36,615 bases of DNA, taken from positions 308,001-344,615 of the forward strand of contig JAQGDQ010000195.1 in assembly GCA_030141605.1 (NCBI GenBank), read 5' to 3'. The stretch is from Tubiluchus corallicola. Taxonomy: Eukaryota > Priapulida > Priapulimorpha > Priapulimorphida > Tubiluchidae. The notes under the pieces were generated by a model, which had not been told where the DNA came from, did no database searches, and saw only the letters and a list, made by a program, of their open reading frames with translations. This document shows positions 1 to 11,462 of the stretch, one piece after another; position 1 is the stretch's first letter, and each line of letters opens with the position of its first letter. A program made the translations under genes and the position numbers.

Positions 1-228
1 CAAAAGGACAATTTGCACGTTTTTGTCTATCGTTGCTTCAATCGTACTATTGTTAGAAACCATGTTTTCATCTTAATTAAAACTAACAATAGGTATCTTT
101 CTTGTTTTTTTCTATTTTTACTGCTAGTTAAGTTAAGTCAAAACTATAACATGCGGAGTTCTGAAACAAACTTCAGTAATTATGTTCTGCTTCACTAAGT
201 CTTGGCTTAAGCGTGCTACTGCATCTTC

Positions 229-964
229 TGTTATCTCCCAGGCTAGCATTGGCTACAGTGAAACCAGGTGTGTTGATTCTAGAACGTCATTATTAATTTT
301 TGCATTACCTGTAGAGTTTGTTTGACCGCTCTTGTATGAGAGGTTAGATAGCCTTAGAATAGGAAAAAATCCTGTTTTAGTGGTACAGTAGTTGTGAGGT
401 CAGTATGCCACTGTTGTAAAATCAGTATGTCTCTGTTGATTTCTGAAGACTGGCTTAAAGTTTTTTCTACAGATCCTCAAACATTTGTAAGTTCATATGT
501 TTCTTCATTTTTATGCAGAGCTGTGCAGTAATTTATTTGTCAACTTAATAGTTTCTAATAGTGTTACAGTGATGCCTAATTATTGGTTTTTGCAACTGCA
601 TAATGCATATGCGTGTTTTTGTGTAGGCGTGCATGTTGATTTGTGATATGTCAGGAAGTTTATTTATTAGTAAATTCTGCTTCAGTATGCTTGTTAATTT
701 GCTAATGCTTGTTCCTTTTTTTATTTTTTGCACATCTGTTATTGATTTATTTTTGTTTCATGTTTTTTTCTTGTTTCTATTGCAGTTTCACCTTTTTTAC
801 AATGAGTGGAAAATAAAACATGTAGAACAAATAGCCAGTTTTCTACAGTGGCCAATGCGAGGTCAAAGGCCAAGAGGCCAGTCACTAAAGATGTGAATCA
901 GGTCAAGCAGTTGATAGCAGAAGACGATACAGGAAAATTAGCTGAAAGAGTTGGAAGACTGAAG
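229..964 (+). repeat. Left arm of large inverted repeat (LTR-like plus 5' gag)
   Basis: This segment is nearly identical to the reverse complement of 1205-1965; I estimate mid-90s percent identity by eye. It begins TGTTATCTC, so the outer edge starts with the TG typical of an LTR, and runs to GGAAGACTGAAG. The inner end carries a decayed copy of the gag-like start: it lacks roughly 40 bp present in the other arm, including the ATG, and has small indels. Most likely it is the 5' LTR and leader of a BEL/Pao-type element. That identity is inferred from the gag-like frame of the other arm. Confidence 0.7.
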
Positions 965-1330
965 CTCACCCCTGGTAATGTCCTCAGCACCAAATCCTGG
1001 ACCAGCCCAACTGGTCTTCTTTACTGGTGACCCCACTGGAGACCTCTGTTTCACATCTGTAGTATACTGCTTTGCTAAATTCAGAACTGTGATGTAGTCT
1101 TCCTGTACCTTGTAGAAATAAGCATCACTGGCTTCCAAGTCATCCTCAGTCTCCAAAATCTGATGATAAGAATCATGTGCTTTGGTGAACTCCTTGAAGA
1201 TGCCCTTCAGTCTTCCAACTCCTTCAGCTAATTTTTCCCTGTCATCTTCTGCTAGCTGCTTGACCTGATTGACATCTTTAGTGACTGCCCTCTTGGCCTT
1301 TGACCTCGCATTCTTCAACTCAGCTGCCAT
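965..1330 (-). pseudogene. Truncated BEL/Pao-like gag N-terminus (DUF1759-like)
   Basis: An open frame starting at the minus-strand ATG at 1328-1330 (MAAELKNARSKAK) encodes about 120 residues of charged helical sequence. Motifs such as AEDDREKLAEGVGRLK, KAHDSYHQIL and EDDLEASDAYF resemble the N-terminal region of BEL/Pao retrotransposon polyproteins (DUF1759 type), where it is thought to act as a gag-like structural part. The frame crosses the loop of the inverted repeat. Past about 965 it reads into the antisense of the left arm (to a stop at 938), so the original protein is broken at that junction. No protease, reverse transcriptase or integrase is present. The assignment rests on residue pattern only; another retroelement gag is possible. 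Confidence 0.5.
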
Positions 1331-1965
1331 GATGAAACGTTTTTTCACTGTAAAAAACTGGCTATTTGTTTTACAGGTTTTATTTTCCACTCATTGTAAA
1401 AAAGGTGAAACTGCAATAGAAACAGGAAAAAACATGAAACAAAAATAAATCAATAACAGACGTGCAAAAAATAAAAAATGGAACAAGCATTAGCAAATTA
1501 ACAAGCATACTGAAGCAGAATTTACTAATAAATAAACTTCCTGACATATCACAAATCAACATGCACGCCTACACGAAAACACGCATATGCATTATGCAGT
1601 TGCAAAAACCAATAATTAGGCATCACTGCAACACTATTAGAAACTATTATGTTGACAAATAAATTACTGCAAAGCTCTGCATAAAAATGGAAAAACATAT
1701 GAACTTACAAACGTTTGAGGATCCGTAGAAAAAACTTTAAGCCAGTCTTCAGAAATCAACAGAGACATACTGATTTTACAACAGTGGCATACTGACCTCA
1801 CAACAACTATACCACTAAAACAGGATTTTTTCCTATTCTAAGGCTATCTAGCCTCTCATACAAGAGCGGTCAAACAAACTCTACAGATAATGCAAAAATT
1901 AATAATGACGCTCTAGAATCAATACACCTGGTTTCACTGTACCCATGCTAGCCTGAGAGATAACA
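1205..1965 (-). repeat. Right arm of large inverted repeat (LTR-like plus 5' gag)
   Basis: Reverse-complement partner of 229-964, separated from it by a loop of about 240 bp. On the minus strand it starts TGTTATCTCTC, runs through a T-rich leader and reaches the ATG of a gag-like frame at 1330. A run ending in TTTTTTACA just before that ATG is a possible LTR end, but I cannot identify a primer-binding site. No matching short target duplication is visible outside the two arms. Confidence 0.7.
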
Positions 1966-2976
1966 AATCTCTCTTCTATCATTAATGGCAACGGGTTGTT
2001 GATGACAATTTGTGTGTGAATAATTTTTATAGCTAATATAAAGGGAATTCTCTGCTCATTAATGGTTGGGATGCTGGACTGTATTAACAGCCTGCAGCAT
2101 AGCTAAATGGGCTAATTGCATTGTTCCAATAACTAATAATATGCACTGTTATGTTTGATTTATACCACGCATGTTTGACGTGTTGGTTCAAAATAAAATA
2201 GCACATTATAGACTAAACAAAATTCCTGAAAATGTGTTTCTATAAAATTCTGGTTACATTTTTACTAAAAGTTGCCAACGTAGTCAATTTTATCAATTTG
2301 ACTATGCTGAATCCAAAAAAGAAGTTATTGCCATCTTAAAAACGGGTCAAAAGCAACGTGGCCCTACACCTTTTTTTCGCAAACTATATAAATCAAAAGA
2401 AATTCCCTAAAAATTGGCATTAAGAGGGGATTATTATATCAGTTCCAGAGCAGCTGGATCTAAGGATCTATTTCTGTTTCTTTTATTTCAGTTACATGTG
2501 TGTTGCATGTTCATTAAATTGCACTAAATTTATTGAGTGCAAAAGCATCACAAAGTATGTAAATTTAAACACCATCACTACTGTATACAATGTTTTTGGT
2601 AATTTTAAACAAGTTGCAAATTTGGTGCTACACTACATTGTTCGTACAGAATTGTAAGGTTTAGGTAACTTGCTCGCCGTTGTAGAAGTGTTGATAGACG
2701 TGTGTACTGACTTCTTGATGCCATCATTACAAGTTGTCCACCTGTTTCTGAATCAAGAAAAATGATATCAGTGAACTCTAGTTTACCACATGAGGGCAGG
2801 TGCATCAGTCAGCCATCTTTCTCATCTTTTTACAAAGCAAACAGAACGACTAAAATTGAATTGCTACTTTCATACTGCCATTTGGCTAGAACTTTTTGTC
2901 ACTTAAATGATTTCAGGTTTGATTATTAATTGCACTGTTTCGTGTCTTTCTCTTCATGTATGAATTTTAATTCTAG

Positions 2977-3330
2977 GAGGAGTTTACAAGCCTGGATGAT
3001 GCCCTCCCAGAAACCGATGTGCTCTACATAACCAGGATACAGCGAGAACGCTTTGCTAGCGAAGCCGAATATCAACAAAACTGCGGTCATTACGTGGTCG
3101 CTCCAAAACTGATGACCAAAGCCAAGAAGAAGACGATAGTCATGCATCCGCTACCACGACTGGACGAGATTAGTCCTGCGTTTGACTCTGATGAACGGGC
3201 AGCATATTTTCGACAAGCAGAAAATGGTCTCTATGTACGAATGGCGCTGTTGGCTCTCATTCTAGGAGCAGACCAAGAGCAGGATGAATCAGCAGTGAAG
3301 GGAGCTGGCACCAAAAGGGATGGCAGTTGA
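2977..3330 (+). CDS. CAD: CAD, last exon: C-terminus of aspartate transcarbamylase domain
   Basis: Terminal coding exon of the multifunctional pyrimidine-synthesis protein CAD, in its last domain, aspartate transcarbamylase (carbamoyl phosphate + L-aspartate to carbamoyl aspartate, cytosolic). The exon follows a TTCTAG acceptor and starts in phase 0 with [15 protein letters not shown]. It contains TRIQ, whose Arg and Gln match the aspartate-binding Arg229 and Gln231 of E. coli PyrB. It also contains HPLPR (the loop closing the active site) and [20 protein letters not shown], the conserved C-terminal helix. The stop is TGA at 3328-3330. After the conserved end there is a hydrophilic tail of about 20 residues ([14 protein letters not shown]...) that vertebrate CAD lacks. 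A stand-alone transcarbamylase would look the same here, but in animals this domain normally ends CAD. Confidence 0.9.
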   Translation, partial: EEFTSLDDALPETDVLYITRIQRERFASEAEYQQNCGHYVVAPKLMTKAKKKTIVMHPLPRLDEISPAFDSDERAAYFRQAENGLYVRMALLALILGADQEQDESAVKGAGTKRDGS

Positions 3331-4200
3331 ATCAGTAGCAAGAGGAGCTGCGCAAAGAGCACTTTACTTGTAAACTAAATAGTGTTCCTGCTCAATTAAG
3401 AAATGTCTTCTTCCTCTGATGATGCGCATGTGATATACAGTGGTCGCAATGTATACATTTTTTTTCTAATCACATATTTTTATGAAATTATTTTGATCTA
3501 TTTTGTTGTGTGTAATATAATGGCTAAATCAGTTAACTAAATGACTATGCACAAACTTCTAACATTCGTAATTGAGTTGATTAATAGGGCACCGGCTTAT
3601 GTCATGTCAATTATGACATTGTATGGTTTTCTTTACATGCCATTCCAAAGTATTTACAGTATCAATTTACTGTGTGAACTTCTGCTGATTGGGTTTTATG
3701 CAGAAGTATATATTTGTGCCATGTTGCAGCTTTGCTGTGTCTGGATCTCACAATGTCCATTTTTTTGCTATACATTCTTGCTACAATTATTATTTGCTGC
3801 TTCATTTGCAAAATTTAAAAATTGTGGGCATAACTTATTTTTTTGCTATCTAAAATATATTATTATTATGTTTGTGTATCTTTTTCTACTTTTATTAGTA
3901 TCTCAGCAGATTTTGCATCAGAACAAAATGTAGAATAAAATTTAAGTACTTTTGTACTCAGCCTAACAAGATATGGGTGCCTGTCTTTCATAACTCCAGT
4001 TGTCAAGTATTCCAGTTATTTATGTAATAATTTTTTTGTTGTGTAAACCTGTATGTTCTCTTTTTCTGTTAACAAACCATTGTCTGATGTGTATTCATGC
4101 TTTTTAATTGTTCACATTTCTAATGTTGTGAAAACAATTTTTTACTAATTTTGCATTTGTCATGCTAAATAAAATTTAATAAAATAAAAAATCAATAAAT
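3331..4200 (+). other. CAD 3' UTR with clustered poly(A) signals
   Basis: AT-rich sequence after the CAD stop. An AATAAA lies at 3934-3939. A cluster of four or so overlapping AATAAA hexamers lies at 4168-4199, giving a short (about 0.6 kb) and a long (about 0.87 kb) 3' UTR option. A 130-codon open frame at 3541-3933 is made mainly of hydrophobic residues from AT-rich codons, has no recognisable domain, and probably arises by chance within the UTR. Confidence 0.55.
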
Positions 4201-5030
4201 GCTATTATTTTTCATATATAAAACTTGGTAATTTTTTTGCATTTTAATAATGAATGCATGGTATCTAACAAGTAGGCCTACAAGAGATCTGTGCATTTTT
4301 ACATAACATTGATATTAGAAACAAAAATTTACGTATTTGTTTCCTGTTCGGGGTAGATTCGGGATCACATGTCTGTGTCCCTTATCGGTTCAGCATCTAA
4401 AAACCCCACCAAACCTAACTTCAGTGTTCATTTATTTCTGGTTTGGTCCCAACTTAGTTTGGGTTTCTGAACTTTTAACAGAAAATTTGATGTAAAAGTT
4501 ATTGATGTTTTGATAAACAAACTAAATCTCATTGATTCACATTTCTGATAACACAGTTATAATTTTTATGAAAAGTCAAATAAAATGTGTACTTTTTTGC
4601 ATTGACTTCCTACTGCTACACAACACAATTGCAATACAATACAAAAAAATGTGATTTTGTGATGCTCTTAAGGTCACCTGTTTACCTACACATAGAGGAA
4701 ATAAGAGTTATAATAATAATATAAGGTGCAAACTGTGTAGCAGTATAAGGCACATATTATGTACCTAGCTAATTACAAGGAACTGATTCCTCATTGTTTA
4801 TTTGCAGAATAAAAGGCAGCACTTGTTTCTTTTGTGTATACACATGCTACTACTGTCTTGTGTGAGCTGATTGTATAAGAAATGTTTTTTGATGCAGTAT
4901 TTAAAACTGTCGTTTTTGTCTAAAAATTTGCCCTTTATTTTTCTTTTAATGATTTAATAAACGTATTGAAACCTCTTAAATTAACAAAAAGAATCTAAAC
5001 GTTTAAACCTATGATTTAAAAGGGTAAATA
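4201..5030. other. Intergenic AT-rich DNA, nothing recognised
   Basis: No gene, repeat array or terminal inverted repeat is visible. A short GC-richer patch around 4345-4480 (GTTCGGGGTAGATTCGGG and CCCCACCAAACC) may be an old element but has no identifiable ends. It ends at the TA target site of the next transposon. Confidence 0.4.
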
Positions 5031-6229
5031 CAGGGTGTCTCATAAGAAACTACACACTTTGCAGTTTTTACATTTTTAACAAACAAAACAAAATGTTTTA
5101 AAATTGGTACAGATGAACTAAAACCTTAGACAATTGTTTTAGTCAAAATAGTCAAGTTACATAGCCAAAATAGTCAAGTTACATAGCCAATATAGTGAAG
5201 TTGCATAGCCAAAATAATCAAGTTACATAGCCAAAATAGTCATGTTACATAGCCAAAATAGTCAAGTTACATAGCCAAAATAGTCAAGTTACATAGCCAA
5301 AATAGTCAAATTACATAGCCAAAATAATCAAGTTACATAGCCAAAATAGTCAAGTTGCATAGCTAAAATAGTCAAGTTACATAGCCAAAATAGTAGAGTT
5401 GCATAGCCAAAATAGTCAAGTTACATAACCAAAATAGTCAAGTTACTTAGCCAAAGTAGTCATGTTACATAACCAAAATAGTCAAGTTACATAACCAAAA
5501 TAGTCAAGTTACTTAGCCAAAGTAGTCATGTTACATAGCCAAAATAGTCAAATTACATAGCCAAAATAATCAAGTTACATAGCCAAAATAGTCAAGTTGC
5601 ATAGCTAAAATAGTCAAGTTACATAGCCAAAATAATCAAGTTACATAGCCAAAATAGTCAAGTTACATAACCAAAATAGTCAAGTTACTTAGCCAAAGTA
5701 GTCATGTTACATAGCCAATATAGTCGAGTTACATAGCCAAAATAGTCAAGTTACATAGCCAAAATAGTCAAGTTACATAGACAATATAGTCAAGTTACAT
5801 AGAAAAAACCGCAGCACTAATAGGATGTGCTATTTTCAATTCCATTTTTGTGGACCTCAAGACCTTTAGAGACCAATACAGCAGTAAATGTGGTACCTTG
5901 CATTGAGAAAGTCTCTTACAGCCAATGAGTGGAGAGAAATGGCTGCACCGTGTTGAGAAACTGCATGTGAGAGAACAATGTGGTCCATGTGGTGCCCTGA
6001 ATTTCCACTGAACTTGAGTTTGTGATTAAGCAACATTTTGCCAGGCTAATTTTGCATCTCATTTCTGACGTTACTGTCATCGCCATAGCAACGGGTTCCA
6101 GCCAACAAATAAATAAAAATAATTGCCAAAAGCCCCCTTTCAATCACGTAAAAGCTTATCGAGATTGGAGAAAAAAGCTTAAAACGAAAATTAGAAGTCA
6201 AATTGTATGACGAGTTTTGAGACACCCTG
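5031..6229. mobile_element. Tc1/mariner-type non-autonomous element
   Basis: Left end CAGGGTGTCTCATAAG and right end GTTTTGAGACACCCTG form a 12-bp perfect terminal inverted repeat (CAGGGTGTCTCA), with TA directly outside each end (5029-5030 and 6230-6231). This is the insertion signature of the Tc1/mariner group. The 1.2-kb interior has no transposase frame; more than half is a 22-bp minisatellite. The non-repeat part at 5803-6210 has only short open frames without a DDE-type motif. The superfamily call depends on the TA duplication and could be wrong if the flanking TA is coincidental. Confidence 0.65.
5144..5802. repeat. 22-bp minisatellite inside the transposon, about 30 copies
   Basis: Tandem units built around AATAGTCAAGTTACATAGCC. 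Variants (TTGCATAGCT, TTACTTAGCC with AAAGTAG, AATAATC) recur in blocks. A variant block beginning GTCAAATTACATAG at 5305 reappears at 5547, an offset of 242 bp (11 x 22), which shows segmental duplication inside the array. The unit is not a multiple of three and encodes nothing evident. Confidence 0.95.
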
Positions 6230-6231
6230 TA

Positions 6232-7141
<910 letters not shown>

Positions 7142-7978
7142 GCCTCTCACCCTCCCCCTCTCTGTACAGTACTGTGACATTATCTATACTTGCATAGTTG
7201 TAAATAAATGTAAAAATAATTATATAATTAATAAGTATTTATGATTTTACTAAAAAAAACATCGACTTACTGTATCAATGAGTTGAGTTTTTTATTTTTA
7301 AAATCGTTTGTGTAATGACCTTCACCAACCGCGACCCATGACGAAAAAATACCATTTTTATCATTTCCTTTTAAAATGTCTAAATTTAATGTTGTAAATT
7401 TAGTTTAAATACTAATGAACTTAATTCATGTGTTAAAACAGAAGCCCACGGTTTTATCTGTAAAGTAAAACTGCTGTATCAAAGTGATAGAAATCGATTA
7501 TCGTTTTATCGAGGGAAAATCGATTTTTTTACTTGACTTTCGAATTGATACAAAACAAAATCAATTTTTTAATCTATTTTCAGATCGATAAAATAAATGA
7601 TTTATCACCACAAAAAATCGGTACAATCGGAGCATCGATATCGAAATCGATGAGTCATTTTGGCGATTTGTGTGCCCTACCAATAATAAACATTGAGAAT
7701 AATAGTTTATATTATAGTGTTATTAACTTCAATAGTTGATAGCATTAATTACATAAAATTATACTACCAAAATTAATGTGTTAGTAGCTGAAATGTACCC
7801 CTTTTCCATGCACAAAAATCCACAATACTTTCTTGAGTTCAAACCTTTAATTTACACACTCATAAGGTCACCATTTAAATGTATAAACTAATTTAAAGAC
7901 AACATGGATTTTAGAAATTAAAATCGTATCAAATCGATTTGTGAAATGCTAATCAAAATCGAAATCGTATCGCAAGTC
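7142..7978. other. Intergenic, ATCGAT-rich segment
   Basis: Bases 7480-7660 are unusually rich in ATCGAT and AAATCGAT motifs in both orientations and end near GTGCCCTAC, reminiscent of hAT-type ends, but I could not find a partner end or target duplication. The same ATCG motif leads into the following 41-bp repeat. No gene found. Confidence 0.4.
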
Positions 7979-8131
7979 CTTATCGTTCATCAAAATCGTA
8001 ACACAATTTTTTGTAAATTGCTTATCGAAATCAAAATCGTACCACAATTTTTTGTAAATTGCTTATCGAAATCAAAATCGTATAACAATTTTTTATAAAT
8101 TGCTTATCGAAATCAAAATCGTAAATAATGG
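7979..8131. repeat. 41-bp tandem repeat, about 3.6 copies
   Basis: Units start with CTTATCG at 7979, 8021, 8062 and 8103 (spacings 42, 41, 41) and share AAATCAAAATCGT followed by ACAATTTTTTGTAAATTG. The last copy is cut short at the start of the GGCTGGCTGGCTGACTG run. Confidence 0.9.
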
Positions 8132-8409
8132 TTGGCTGGCTGGCTGACTGCTTTATTAAATGACTGACTGACCAACTTACCGACTGACTGACTGACTGAC
8201 TGACTGACTCACTGACTGACTGATTGACTTGCTGACTAACTGATTGACTTGCTGACTAACTGACTGACTGACTGACTGACTGACTGACTGACTGACTGAC
8301 TGACTGACTGACTGACTGACTGACTGACTGACTGACTGACTGACTGACTGACTGACTGACTGACTGACTGACTGACTGACTGACTGACTGACTGACTGAC
8401 TGACTGACT
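8132..8409. repeat. (ACTG)n microsatellite
   Basis: Starts as GGCT repeats, becomes degenerate GACT/GATT units, then pure GACT from about 8262 to 8407. Confidence 0.97.
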
Positions 8410-8915
8410 AATTGAGTGATGAAATATGTGACTCTGATCGACCAACAGACTGATTAGTCATCCATTGATATTCATTCATTAGTTTGTTATTGTGCATTTC
8501 TAGAAAATCGTAAATAACTTCGAAGCACCATTTCTTCAGACATTTTCTGCGTGCACCAACATTGTAAGTGCTTTTACATGTTTCACAGCAGTTGACAACT
8601 TAACATCTACAATAGCAATATAATTGCAGTCCATTTCTGACATTTCTGCCATTCCGTCTGATTAATAACGTCGAGGCGTTTTAATTAGGTTCATTAAATC
8701 TCAACCAACAATGAAGCATGTTATGCATGTATCGAACCGTACCACAGGTAAAAATGCCAGAGCTTATATAACAGACTGTTAGTTTTCAATTGTTCTTACT
8801 TCAATTGTTAATGAGAGATTAATTAATGAGGCTGATTAATGAGAAACAGCAACTCCAGGGGCGTGGTTTCTAACATCATTTATTGCAACGTTTAACCAGC
8901 TGTGCCTGTCGGGCA
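8410..8915. other. Intergenic, nothing recognised
   Basis: No open frame of note, no terminal repeats and no tandem structure. A GTAAGT at about 8561 follows a short open stretch, but nothing supports an exon. Confidence 0.4.
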
Positions 8916-9536
8916 CGTGAAGAAGGTGTACTGCACCTTTTATGAAGAAGGTGTGCTGAAACATCTTATCAAGGAGGTGTATTGAAACCTCTTGTGAAGG
9001 AGGCTTGCTGAAATGTCTTGTGAAGGAGGGGTACTGAAACCTCTTGTGAAGGAGGTGTACTACACCTTTTTGTGAAGAAGGCGTGCTGAAACTTTTTATC
9101 AATGAGGTGTATTGAGACCTCTTGTGAAGGAAGTGTGCTGAAACCTCTTGTGAAGGAGGGGTACTGAAACTCTTGTGAAGGAGTTGTATTGGAACCTCTT
9201 GTGAAGGAAGCGTGCTGAAACCTCTTGTGAAGGAGTTGTATTGAAACCTCTTGTGAAGGAGTTGTATTGAAACCTCTTGTGAAGGAAGTGTACTGAAACC
9301 TCTTGTGAAGGAGTTGTATTGAAACCTCTTGTGAAGGAAGTGTGCTGAAACCTCTTGTGAAGGAGGTGTATTGAAACCTCTTGTGAAGGAGGTGTACTAC
9401 ACCTTTTAGGAAGAAGGTGTGCTGAAACCTCTTATCAATGAGGTGTATTGAAACCTCTTGTGAAGGAAGTGTGCTGAAATCTCTTGTGAAGGAGGGATAC
9501 TGAAACCTCTTGTAAAGGAGGTATATTACACCTTGT
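8916..9536. repeat. 26-bp minisatellite with higher-order structure
   Basis: About 24 units of 26 bp built on CTTGTGAAGGAG(G/T)TGTA followed by TTGAAACCT. A distinctive block (ACACCTTTT, then GAAGAAGGTGTGCTGAAA, then TTATCAATGAGGTGTATTG) recurs near 8933, 9062 and 9400, indicating duplication of multi-unit blocks. Confidence 0.95.
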
Positions 9537-9825
9537 CACCTGGTCACCTTACGAAGTCGGTGACGAATGCCATTTTATTCTATTTTGTTCTAAACATAAC
9601 ACTGCCCGCAACTTCCTTGTAAATATAATCACACGTTCTAGTCCAGACTTTTACTTTTTAAATACAGATGATGATGCAATATCAAAACTTGTATGACGAA
9701 ATCTCATGATGTCACTATTCAATGTGCTGTAGCTAAATTCGTTCGCATTTGTATGAAAATGTTGTTGTATGGATGTTTGTAGTTTGATCAGTCTTATGAG
9801 CCAAAAATCAGTAAATTACTACTAT
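9537..9825. other. Spacer between two tandem arrays
   Basis: Unique AT-rich sequence without recognisable features. Confidence 0.4.
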
Positions 9826-10609
9826 AAGATGAGATAAGATGAGATGAGATAAGATGAGATGAGATGAGATGAGATGAGATGAGGTGAGGTGAGGTGATGT
9901 GATGTGATGTGATGTGGTGTGGTGTGGTGTGGTATGGTATGGTATGGTATGGTATGGTATGGTATGGTATGGTATGGTATGGTATGATATGATATGGTAT
10001 GGTATGGTATGGTATGGTATGGTATGGTATGGTATGGTATGGTATGGTATGGTATGGTATGGTATGGTATGGTATGGTATGATATGATATGATATGATAT
10101 GATATGATATGATATGATATGATATGATATGATATGATATGATATGATATGATATGATAGGATAGGATAGGATAGGATAGGATAGGATAGGATAGGATAG
10201 GATACGATACGATACGATACGATACGATACGATACGATACGATACGATACGATACGATACGATACGATACGATACGATACGATACGATACGATACGATAC
10301 GATACGATACGATACGAGATGAGGTAACATAAGATGAGATGAGAAGAGATGAGATAACATGAGATGAGATGAGATAAGATGAGATAACATAAGATGAGAT
10401 AATATGAGATGAGAAAAGATGAAATAACATGAGATAAGATGAGGTAACATAACATAAGATAGATAACATGAGATAACATAAGATGAGATAACATGAGAAA
10501 ATATAAGATGAAATAATATGAGATAACATGAGATGAGATAACATGAGAAAAGATAAGATGAAATAACTTGAGATAACATGAGAAGAGATAAGATGAGATG
10601 AGATAAGAA
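9826..10609. repeat. Pentanucleotide array with ordered variant blocks
   Basis: From 9826 to about 10460 the sequence keeps one 5-bp register. In the + strand the units run AAGAT/GAGAT mix, GAGGT x3 (9881-9895), GATGT x4, GGTGT x3, GGTAT x28 (9931-10080, with two GATAT at 9986-9995), GATAT x15, GATAG x9, GATAC x23 (10201-10315), then back to a degenerate mix of GAGAT, AACAT and AAGAT. Each block differs from its neighbour by one base, except the return from GATAC to GAGAT. A single-base deletion breaks the register at about 10461. The open frames of 228-287 codons on the minus strand are translations of the repeat. Confidence 0.97.
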
Positions 10610-10735
10610 TGTCTATTTCACAATGCATAACAACAGCAAAATACATACAAAAATGGTGCCACCTCAAATATAAATCAGATAACATTGTGAGGGGTTGAGG
10701 GAGCGGCTATCTAGTCGCTATACCCCCCCCCAGCA
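10610..10735 (-). mobile_element. Retroposon 3' tail feeding the pentamer array (candidate)
   Basis: Read on the minus strand, a G-run followed by a small hairpin (AGCG...CGCT) leads through TATGTATTTTGCTGTTGT and GACATTCTT directly into the ATCTC/ATCTT pentamers. The stretch TATGTATTTTGCT is shared with the tail at about 27849, which also ends in a microsatellite. This fits the 3' end of a LINE or SINE with a simple-repeat tail, but there is no coding region to prove it. Confidence 0.4.
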
Positions 10736-11454
10736 ATTATTACACAGTAATTAACTAGTTTAAACAATTCATTATATACTACATTTTGACTAGTATCTTA
10801 TGCAATTATTTTAAGAAATAATAAGCATCAAATAACAATGTTTGACCAAATATAGCAAATAACAGTTATACATAGATATTTATACATTTTAATACTAGGT
10901 CGTAATAAACATTTCATACTAGATCACGAAAATTTTGATAATAGATTGTATTTTATAACTTTTTTATTTAACAGATTTGACTGGTTTCTTAGTTGAATTA
11001 CCAGTTATTAAATCGCTCTACTTATATCACAATCTTCCAAAAGTATCCATGATAACAAATATTTTAAATGTTTCTTCAGTTTTTCTTACACACTCATCAG
11101 CCGTGGTTTTTTTTCGTTATTGCTACCTATTGTAATTTTGATGGCAGTCAATTTATTTATTATTTACTCGTACATAAATGTACATTAAAAACAAACACAG
11201 ACACACGTACATTAGTAATATTTACAAATTATGATTAGTTACATAATTATAAAAAAACATTACACTCAAAACACACAACAAAAAAAGAAAAATGCAATAA
11301 AGAAATAAAAAAATGTCAATATTAATGTTGAAATTTTTACTCAACAAATGCCATAAAATTATTTGTAAATATTTAGTTCTTTACAATTAATGCTAAAATT
11401 TCATTTAGTACATTCATATTATAAAAAGAGAAATCTCTTGCCTCTATTGTGTTT
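10736..11454. other. Intergenic AT-rich DNA
   Basis: Unique, very AT-rich, with scattered A-runs and TACATAAATGTACA near 11171. No coding frame, tandem array or transposon end is visible before the target duplication at 11455. Confidence 0.4.
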
Positions 11455-11462
11455 ACAATGTC

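Larger units (their letters stand above)
1..2976 (+). other. Intron before the last CAD exon (3' part)
   Basis: Non-coding sequence upstream of the CAD exon at 2977, ending in a TTCTAG acceptor (2971-2976). I searched it for the preceding part of the aspartate transcarbamylase domain and found none, so the next exon lies left of the window. The main content is the head-to-head retroelement palindrome at 229-1965. Bases 1-228 and 1966-2976 show nothing recognisable. A 66-codon minus-strand open frame at 2605-2805 matches no family I know. Confidence 0.6.

Noticed and set aside
2605-2805. Minus-strand 66-codon frame (LEFTDIIFLDSETGGQL)
   Set aside because: It looks superficially protein-like but I can assign no domain, and it lies in the CAD intron. 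A protein search would decide.
3541-3933. 130-codon + strand open frame after CAD with many hydrophobic residues
   Set aside because: Composition follows AT-rich DNA, there is no recognisable domain, and it sits in the likely CAD 3' UTR just before an AATAAA signal.
5144-5802. CRISPR-like array
   Set aside because: Units are contiguous with no unique spacers, and the DNA is animal nuclear.
7480-7680. Additional hAT element in the ATCGAT-rich region
   Set aside because: One possible end (GTGCCCTAC) is visible, but I found no partner end or 8-bp duplication.
9794-10685. Three overlapping minus-strand open frames of 228-287 codons (SYRIV/YHTIP repeats)
   Set aside because: They are translations of the pentanucleotide array; a 5-bp register without stops gives open frames in all phases.
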